A stretch of 64,000 nucleotides of DNA from Channallabes apus (lineage: Eukaryota; Chordata; Actinopteri; Siluriformes; Clariidae). How positions within the stretch are numbered: the first letter of the stretch is position 1; each line of letters opens with the position of its first letter. The notes beneath the pieces were generated by a model. It ran no database searches. It had not been told where the DNA came from and saw only the letters and a list, made by a program, of their open reading frames with translations. The position numbers and the translations under genes are program-made. Location of the stretch: positions 17,015,651 to 17,079,650 of the forward strand of contig CM060118.1 in the NCBI GenBank assembly GCA_030522415.1, read 5' to 3'. Shown one piece after another: positions 57,380 through 64,000 of this stretch.

Positions 57380-57540
57380 GCGCAGTTTAATTTGCACACA
57401 TTTTCGGCTTCAGTAGACACACAATACTTCAGACTGAAACACGACTGCCCCCTACAGGTAATGAAGGGCATGTTCACAGCTTCCCGCACGCAGCCGCGCA
57501 AAGCGCGGGATCCCTTTTCTCGAAACGCGCGTTTTTAATG
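57270..57540. promoter_or_regulatory. CpG-rich segment over candidate exon 1
   Basis: The segment has clearly more CpG (gcgcgggcac, cgcatgcgc, gcgcaaagcgcggg) than its AT-rich surroundings. A CpG-island promoter for the minus-strand gene is plausible. Confidence 0.4.
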
Positions 57541-57759
57541 GCGACATCTGTATATAAATGAAATCACCAAACTGTCGCTAATATTTTCATGTGACCTGTA
57601 GTGACGGTAAAACGAACCGGGTTTACAGTCATAGTTAATTGACAAACAGCTGATAACACTCTTCACCAGCTTCAGAAACAATGTGAAGTATGTCAGTTGT
57701 TGGGGTTGTATAGCGCACGTATGGAATGAATACGATGAGATGACAGAGTGGAGGTTTAA

Positions 57760-58256
57760 TACCCCTATCTCACCTACGCAGTTTCGCGCTGGGGCCGTTT
57801 TCATCATGATTCAGCGTGAGTTTTGGTGCCGTGGTTACGTTTCCTTTTAAAATTAAACATATTTAACATGCGGAAGCTCGCGGACCTTGCAGATCTTCAC
57901 GGACCGTTGGGCGTTCACTCGAGGCAGCTCACGGTGCCTAATACCCCTATCTCGCCTGTGCGGCTTGACTCACAGTGAGATGCGATGTTCCTGTAGGCAC
58001 TGTGAGCTGCCGCATTTGCCCGCAACATTCCTTTAACGTTACACGAAGTTCTGCAAGGTCTGCAAGCTTCCGCGAGGACCGGCAAAAAATTAAACGTTAA
58101 ATTTTTCACGTGGAAAGATGGAAACGCGCAAAAACTAGCGCAAAAACTAGTGGTGAATCATGATGAACCCTACTTACGGCCACTGTGCGATACCGTGAGA
58201 TAGGGGTATAACACCGCATCTCACACCGAGTCAAACCGCGTAGGTGAGTAGGGGTA
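57760..58256. mobile_element. Harbinger-type MITE, outer copy, with TAA TSD
   Basis: TACCCCTATCTCACCTACGC (left) and GCGTAGGTGAGTAGGGGTA (right) are inverted ends. TAA is duplicated at 57757-57759 and 58257-58259. A second copy of the same family sits inside it. Confidence 0.8.
57942..58208. mobile_element. Harbinger-type MITE, inner copy nested in its own family
   Basis: Its ends TACCCCTATCTCGCC and GAGATAGGGGTA match those of the outer copy. TAA is duplicated at 57939-57941 and 58209-58211. Removing it with one TAA restores a continuous outer element. Confidence 0.8.
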
Positions 58257-58259
58257 TAA

Positions 58260-58860
58260 AAACATTACAATCAAAAATGAATAAATGCGGGGTTTGAATC
58301 TCCCAAGGTTATCTTCTCATTTAACTAAATCAAATTTCATAAAAATACAACGTGTCAAAAGAAAAGCCCATACAGTTATCCATAATGGCTAATGATCAAT
58401 AAAACATATTTTAAACAAAAAGCAGCAAGCAGCTGGACATCGGGACGTACAGCGTAAGTACGACGCGTTGGCCTGGCACGCGCAGGTGTGAGCAGGTCAA
58501 GAAGCTCCAAAACCTTTTATTTTATTTCTTATAATGACCACGGGGAAAATATGAAAAGGGCTGAAGTTTTGTCTAAAGGAAAAATGTACATGACCCACAC
58601 GGCTCCGTCTTCAGTTTAACACAACACCACGCTGTATCGCTCCCAAATTGTTCGCCACCTGTTTAATATTAAAAGTGATTGCCAATTTTAATGCATTAGT
58701 CACATTATGAAGTAGGCTTAAAAGTCACTCTATTAGTTCTGATATCAAATAAAATAAAGTTCTTAAACTGGCCTACAGTACAGTATATTCCATAATTAAT
58801 ACGACTTTGATAACGTGCCATAATGTGTTTCCATACACCGCTGATTTATAAAGACTGCTG
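58260..58860. other. Unassigned sequence
   Basis: No gene or clear repeat recognised. Confidence 0.4.
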
Positions 58861-59065
58861 CTCAGTGGCGGCGACTAGCGTCTTGAGCTGAAACTACGCT
58901 AAGAATGAGTTAAGGTTGGTCCAGACCAACCTTACAAACGTGTGACTTAGCTAAGAGATACTTAGCGTAAGAACGCTTCGGGAAATGCGCCATAACGTTA
59001 AGAGAGAGGTTAAGGTACAACTTAAGAACTACTTAGCGATAAGAAGCTTTCGAGAAACCAGGCCC
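58861..59065. repeat. DNA-transposon-end-like segment with hairpin
   Basis: It ends tcgagaaaccaggccc, the inverse of the sequence at 47584. It contains a near-perfect hairpin, TAAGGTTGGTC-CA-GACCAACCTTA (58911-58934), and repeated ttagc/taag words. Confidence 0.45.
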
Positions 59066-59579
59066 TGGTCACTTTCAATGTAGTTGGTGTTTTAATTGCA
59101 GGAGTCAGGCGACGAGAACGACAATGTCGTTTGATTGTGTAGAACACCTGACTGTATCAAGAATGTCCTGATATCAGAGAAATGGTGTCCTGCTGTCCAC
59201 AGAGACCTGATCTTGATGCTCATCTCAGAGGAAATCTTCGTTATGGTCTATAGAGTGGCAGAAAGCTCGAGCGCAGACAAAGTTATAGGCTAGCATTTAA
59301 AAAGAGACCACGCAGCATTTAAACGAATGCATGTGGGTTGGACAGGACCCACCCACTTTTTAAGACCAGTTATATTGGACCCACTCACCTTTAGCGTCTC
59401 TAATTTAGCGCGGACTGTACAGTATGTCTGTCATTCAAAATTAATAGTGTTTCAGAATGTGTTATTTTTGTACTTAAATGGTTGCGATGTCATTGCGCAA
59501 GCAATTGAACTTGAATAAAAAATAAACCTGAATCCAAAAAAAGAATAAAATACACGAGAGTGTCTCAATCAGTGGCGGT
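59066..59579. other. Unassigned sequence
   Basis: No gene is recognised; a 63-codon open frame at 59327 has no domain. Confidence 0.35.
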
Positions 59580-60296
59580 TCTACGCTGAATTGCTCCCCG
59601 GGCGAGACTATCTCCTTCAGCAGCAGGGGCGGCGCGGTCGCAACAGGTATCATAGATAATAGAAAACCGCTTAGCGGCACAGATTATTATTTTTCCTCTA
59701 GGTTCGTTTGCCGCCCGCCACGTGACATGAAAAAATGCTGCCCTAGGGTGCGTTTCCCGTACAACTATGTAGCTCTTTGCTTAACCACCATAGTACGATG
59801 CAACGTTGAGGAAACTAACTAACTAGTCACAAGTGTTTCCCAAAACCATAGTACCTGTGTCGTACTTCCATGGTTAGAACTATGTTGGTTTAAACTGTTG
59901 TTGTTCTTCTTCTTCGATACTATGGCGGAGTAGTGCAATAGGCACATATCGCCCCCTACTGTAAAGTGTGTTTATTTTTTTCTCTCTCTCTCTTCGGCTC
60001 ACATTCAATGCGCTTTCGCAGTGACGTAACGTAGAAGTGGTGTAATAATGGCACAAACGCAACATATTGCGTTATTTTTCAATATTTCATTTGAACTCAT
60101 TTTTTATTTGGTATTGATACATCAGTACAATTAAAATAAAAAGAAATGATGGGTTTTGAAAATGCTGGGATTGTGTTGTGAACACCTGTTACCTATTTTG
60201 CTCAATATTATTTCCTATATAAGTCCCTTTACATACAGCCATGGTTTAATGAGAGTTGACGTGAAAAAATGACATGAAAACCACAATTTACTAAAA

Positions 60297-60430
60297 AAAA
60301 AAAAAAAGAGCTTGCAGTTACAAATTCGGACAAAAAAATTGGAATGAAATCGCACAAAATATTAATGCTTCTGGGAATGGGTATGAGAGAAGCCCAGAGG
60401 AAGTCAGAAATAAGTGGAGGGACTTTACAA
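60297..60430 (+). pseudogene. Myb/SANT-like domain remnant, copy 1
   Basis: Across frameshifts the translation shows NWNEIAQ, then ASGNGYERSPEEVR and KWRDFTSV, the third-helix region of a Myb/SANT-like DNA-binding domain as found in the accessory protein of PIF/Harbinger transposons. The SINE begins right after it. Confidence 0.65.
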
Positions 60431-60437
60431 GTGTGAC

Positions 60438-60512
60438 CAACTGATGGCTCAGCGGTAGCTGTTCCGCTTACCGTGTGGACGGCCCGGGTTCGATTCCCAG
60501 CCAGTGTCCAAA
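60438..60512 (+). repeat. tRNA-derived SINE head, copy 1
   Basis: A-box TGGCTCAGCGG (60445-60455) and B-box GGTTCGATTCC (60487-60497) are perfect, and an anticodon-like 5-bp stem is present. The D-stem does not pair, so a functional tRNA is unlikely. Confidence 0.7.
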
Positions 60513-61288
60513 CCCCAGTTTGTTGATTTATTTGGGTACATTCAGTTAATATATATTGAGTAATATTTTAAATAGGCTTACATATATTGAGTAATATTTT
60601 AAATAGGCTTACACTATGGTAGTGTATAAATTTTACAATTTCTTAGTGCTTAACACTTTGTGCACTGTATATGTTGACTACGTGAACAGTACAGATAACA
60701 TTCATTATAAGTGAAAACCTCTAACATAATACTACAAATATTGTTATGAGACATTTCTCTTTGGGTCTGTTTAAAGATACTCACTTAAAAACTCACCTTT
60801 TCTTCGCACAAACGAAACCATGGCTGTGTTCCAACCGGCATAAATAATGCTTCTGTAGGGCACTTCGAAGGGAGAATAATTGCGATGGTACCGCTGTTAT
60901 ATCGTTTAAAGTGAATTTGTAATCAAAATAACTGAAAAATGAATAACCTAATATCTGAGCACCAAAACATTAAGTTTTCCAAATCGCTCAAAGTGGTTGG
61001 GAAATTTTTTAGAAACTAATAGGGAGTAGGGTCGTTAACTGTGAATAGAACACACCCAGCCGCGGCAAGGAACTATGCTTCTAACCACAGGTCGAAGGCT
61101 GTAGTTCCGACCATGTAAGTTTGCGACGCTGTTTGCGAATGTTCGTTTGAACTATGGTTTCGGGAAACACCTAGTTGTTGAACTATGTTGGTAATGACGG
61201 AACTTGCGACCATAGTTGGCTAACGATGCTTTTGGGAAACGCACCCCAGGGCGGCTGCCCAGTTCGCCCATGCCTAAAACCGCCACTG

Positions 61289-61880
61289 GTTAATTAAAAA
61301 AAAAGTAAAGATCACAGACGGGATCCACCGTTCATTTCAATGAACTTATTTGTGGTGGAGAGTAAAAACTCATCATACAGCATGTTACTTTTGTGCAGTT
61401 AACGTTAATCTTAAACAAAGCAGGCATCATGCTCAGTTGTGAGTGGGGCACTACAGAAAACAAAATACAGCTTAGCTTGAGTGGGACTTGGGTTAGTTTA
61501 AAGTGGGGGATGGCTCCTTATTTGCATTTGAATGTTGTCCGATATTGCAAAGCACAAAGAAACACTAAAACAACCAGTTAAGGTGCGAACGAATAATGAA
61601 TTACTGAGAGGCCATGATGATACAGCATGATTATTATTATTTATGGAATGTTAAAATGAATGAATTACATGGTTTTTACATTGAGGCGGCTTGTTTTTTT
61701 TTTACAGTGCGAAGTCCAAACGAACAACAAATCTGCTTTTCTTCTTCTTCTTCATTTTCTTCTTAATGTTCTGAGACTGAGTTGTCTGAAGGATTGGTGT
61801 TGACATTAGGGCAATTAAACCCCGATAGAATTTATGGGGATTACAACGATTACAATACACTAATAAAAATATCCAACCTG
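61289..61880. other. Unassigned sequence
   Basis: No gene recognised; a 62-codon open frame at 61393 has no domain. Confidence 0.35.
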
Positions 61881-62416
61881 GGGTGCGTTTCCCGTACAAC
61901 TATGTAGCTCTTTGCTTAACCACCATAGTACGATGCAACGTTGAAGAAAATAACTAACTAGTCACAAGTGTTTCCCAAAACCATAGTACCTGCGTCGCAC
62001 TTCCATGGTTAGAACTTTGTTGGTTTGAACCGTAGTTCTTCTTCTTCTTCGATACAATGGCGGAGTAGTGCAATAGGCACATATCGCCCCCTACTGTATA
62101 GTGTGTTTATTTTTTCTCTCTCTCTCTTCGGCTCGCATTCAATGCGCTTTCGCAGTGACGTAACGTAGAAGTGGTGTAATAATGTCACAAACGCAACATT
62201 TTTCATTTTTCAATATTTCATTTGAACTCATTTTTTATTTGGTATTGATACATCAGTACAATTAAAATAAAAAGAAATGATGGGTTTTGAAAACGCTGGG
62301 ATTGTGTTGTGAACACCTGTTACCCATTTTGCTCAATATTATTTCCTATATAGGTCCCTTTACATACAGCCATGGTTTAATGAGAGTTGACGTGAAAAAA
62401 ATTACACGAAAACCAC

Positions 62417-62555
62417 AATTTACTAAAAAAAGAGCTTGCAGTTACAAATTCGGACAAAAAATTGGAATGAAATCGCACAAAAAATGTATGCTTCTGGGAA
62501 TGGGTATGAGAGAAGCCCAGAGGAAGTCAGAAACAAGTGGAGGGACTTTGCAGGT
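62417..62555 (+). pseudogene. Myb/SANT-like domain remnant, copy 2
   Basis: The frame shows KNWNEIAQKMYASGNGYERS and PEEVRNKWRDFAGVT, the Myb/SANT-like signature (W, IA, R, KW). The start is shifted relative to it near 62455. In Harbinger elements this protein helps bring the transposase to the transposon ends. Confidence 0.7.
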
Positions 62556-62557
62556 GT

Positions 62558-62634
62558 GACCCACTTGTGGCTCAGCGGTAACTGTTCTGCTTACCGTGCG
62601 GACGGCCCGGGTTCGATTCCCAGCCAGTGCCCAA
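62558..62634 (+). repeat. tRNA-derived SINE head, copy 2
   Basis: A-box at 62568-62578 and B-box at 62610-62620 are identical to copy 1, at the same place after the Myb-like segment. Confidence 0.7.
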
Positions 62635-63357
62635 ACCCCAGTTTGTTGATTTATTTGTGTACATTCATTGAATATATATTGAGTAATATTTTAAATAGGC
62701 TTACATATATTGAGTAATATTTTAAATAGGCTTACACTATGGTAGTGCATACATTTTACAATTTCTTAGTGCTTAACACTTTGTGCACTGTATAACATTC
62801 AGATAACATTCATTATAAGTGAAAACCTCTAACATAATACTACAAATATTGTTATGAGACATTTCTCTTTGGGTCTGTTTAAAGATACTCAGTTAAAAAC
62901 TCACTTTTTCTTCGCACAAACGAAACCATGGCTGTGTTCCAACCGGCATAAATAATGCTTCTGTAGGGCACTTCGAAGGGAGAATAATTGCGATGGTACC
63001 GCTGTTATATCGTTTAAAGTGAATTTGTAATAAAAATAACCGAAAAATTAATAACCTAATATCTGAGCACCAAAACATTAAGTTTTCCAAATCGCTCAAC
63101 GTGGTTGGGAATTTTTTTAGAAACTAATAGGGCGTAGGGTCATTAACTGTGAATAGAACACACACAGCCGCGGTGAGGAACTATGCTTCTAACCACAGGT
63201 CGAAGGCTGTAGTTCCAACCACGTAAGTTTGCGACGCTGTTTGCAAATGTTCGTTTGAACTATGGTTTCGGGAAACACCTAGTTGTTGAACTATGTTGGT
63301 AACGACGGAACTTGCGACCATAGTTGGCTAACGATGCTTTTGGGAAACGCACCCCTG

Positions 63358-64000
63358 ATCTACTTAAAAAAATTAAGGTAACTTTTTGCATCAGATTATT
63401 ATGTAGTTCAAGCAAGACTATTCTTTGTATTTACTACTTACATTTCTTTATGTAAAAAATATTTTTTGCTATTAATTATTATTATTTAGTATAAACGAAA
63501 TCTCTGGATCCTTGATGAGACGGCATAAATATTTAATAGAACAAATTAAATATTTTGGTTTATATTTTGGTTTATATTATATGGTTAATGAATTTTGGTT
63601 TATGTTGCAAACGAATAACTAATCAAGAGCCTGTGATTATATTGCATAAATATTATTTTGTGCAGACAAATATCTGAAAAAAACAGATTTTTTTTTTACA
63701 ACAAATCTCTCAAAAATCGTAAGATGTATTTTGGTTTATACTGCAAACGAAAAAAAGGAATCCAGAGCCTGTAATTATATTGCATAAATATTATTTTGCA
63801 CAAATAAATCTCTGAAAAAAACAATGATATTTTATTCACAAATGTAAGACAATATATTTTGCTTCAGTGCCAGACGAAGTGCGAGCGAATAATGAAATGA
63901 GAGGCCCGGATTATACTGCATATATCTTTTTTATGGATTTATTTTTTTTATTATCTATTCTGGAAGTTTGCTCTATTTGTTTTAGTTATTTCTATATTTA
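63358..64000. repeat. AT-rich tail with a 136-bp tandem repeat
   Basis: Two diverged copies begin attttggtttat at 63592 and 63728 and share gcaaacgaa and attgcataaatattatttt. No gene is seen to the window end. Confidence 0.6.

Larger units (their letters stand above)
59746..61246 (+). mobile_element. Harbinger-like element, copy 1 (1501 bp)
   Basis: The ends GGGTGCGTTTCCC and GGGAAACGCACCC are perfect 13-bp inverted repeats. Flanks read CTA on the left and CA on the right, consistent with a 3-bp duplication that lost one base. It contains a Myb/SANT-like coding remnant and a tRNA-derived SINE, and is highly similar to copy 2. Confidence 0.8.
59580..61288. mobile_element. CAGTGG-type TIR element interrupted by a Harbinger copy
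   Basis: The left end CAGTGGCGGTTCTACGC and right end GCCTAAAACCGCCACTG are inverted repeats of hAT type. Nearly all of the interior is the Harbinger-like element 59746-61246. Confidence 0.6.
61881..63354 (+). mobile_element. Harbinger-like element, copy 2 (1474 bp) with CTG TSD
   Basis: Same 13-bp termini as copy 1. CTG at 61878-61880 and 63355-63357 is a 3-bp target duplication. It shares the Myb-like remnant, the SINE and a 3' direct repeat (acatatattgagtaatattt) with copy 1. Confidence 0.85.

Noticed and set aside
60438..62634. tRNA-like sequences with perfect A and B boxes in two places
   Set aside because: The D-stem does not pair, the acceptor stem has mismatches, and both copies sit inside a transposon with a SINE-like body. 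I call them tRNA-derived SINEs, not tRNA genes.
1..64000. CRISPR arrays, operons or bacterial promoters
   Set aside because: There is no regular spaced direct repeat of that kind. Introns, LTR elements and LINEs show a vertebrate genome.

Overview
The window looks like intergenic or accessory DNA of a ray-finned (teleost) fish. The evidence is the repertoire of mobile elements: L2, L1/Tx1-type and Rex3-like (RTE) LINEs, Gypsy LTR elements, a class I (gamma/epsilon-like) endogenous retrovirus, Tc1/mariner, hAT and PIF/Harbinger DNA transposons, tRNA-derived SINEs, and many CA and AT microsatellites. There is no bacterial gene organisation and no sign of an operon. All family calls come from reading motifs and ends by eye; no database was searched.

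Layout. 0.5-2.2 kb: a Tc1-like remnant split by a 1.5 kb inverted-repeat insertion. 2.2-4.9 kb: two abutting L2 LINE fragments. 5.0-6.4 kb: a Gypsy 5' LTR with the start of gag. 7.0-9.1 kb: a 229-bp tandem dimer, then a TIR transposon that carries a solo LTR and two hairpins. 9.2-9.7 kb: a decayed paralogue of the intact single-coding-exon 7TM receptor gene at 15.1-16.0 kb. Between them lie Gypsy pol plus 3' LTR (11.3-13.1 kb), a SINE with 12-bp target duplications (13.3-13.7 kb) and a Tc1-type MITE. 17.35-23.83 kb: a complete but internally deleted provirus on the minus strand, with 426-bp LTRs differing at only 6 positions and a 5-bp target duplication. 24.5-25.1 kb: a hAT MITE with a perfect 8-bp duplication. 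25.5-34.3 kb: a patchwork of Gypsy LTR and pol fragments plus a decayed hAT copy that still has a BED-finger exon. 34.5-38.1 kb: an L2 copy between two blocks of one minisatellite, plus a recent 243-bp tandem duplication. 39.4-43.3 kb: an L1-like LINE.

43.3-44.5 kb (minus strand): five exons of a Tc1/mariner-type DDE transposase gene whose frame stays open across four canonical introns. Its upstream intron holds a nearly full Rex3 copy (44.56-47.56 kb) with 14-bp target duplications. 49-53.9 kb: local repeats, a SINE, a long imperfect palindrome and a large TIR element. 54.2-58.3 kb: Harbinger-type MITEs with TAA duplications, one inserted in a longer copy of its own family, and between them a small three-exon candidate gene on the minus strand (55.77-57.38 kb). 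59.6-63.4 kb: two copies of a 1.5 kb Harbinger-like element, each with the same Myb/SANT-like coding remnant and the same embedded tRNA-derived SINE.

Only three loci look possibly functional for the host: the 7TM receptor at 15.1 kb, the intron-bearing transposase-type gene at 43.3-44.5 kb and the small three-exon gene at 55.8-57.4 kb. The rest is dominated by mobile elements in nested layers. The insertion order can often be read from target duplications: MITE within MITE, Rex3 within a transposase intron, a solo LTR within a TIR element within an AT repeat, and a SINE within a Harbinger copy that later multiplied.
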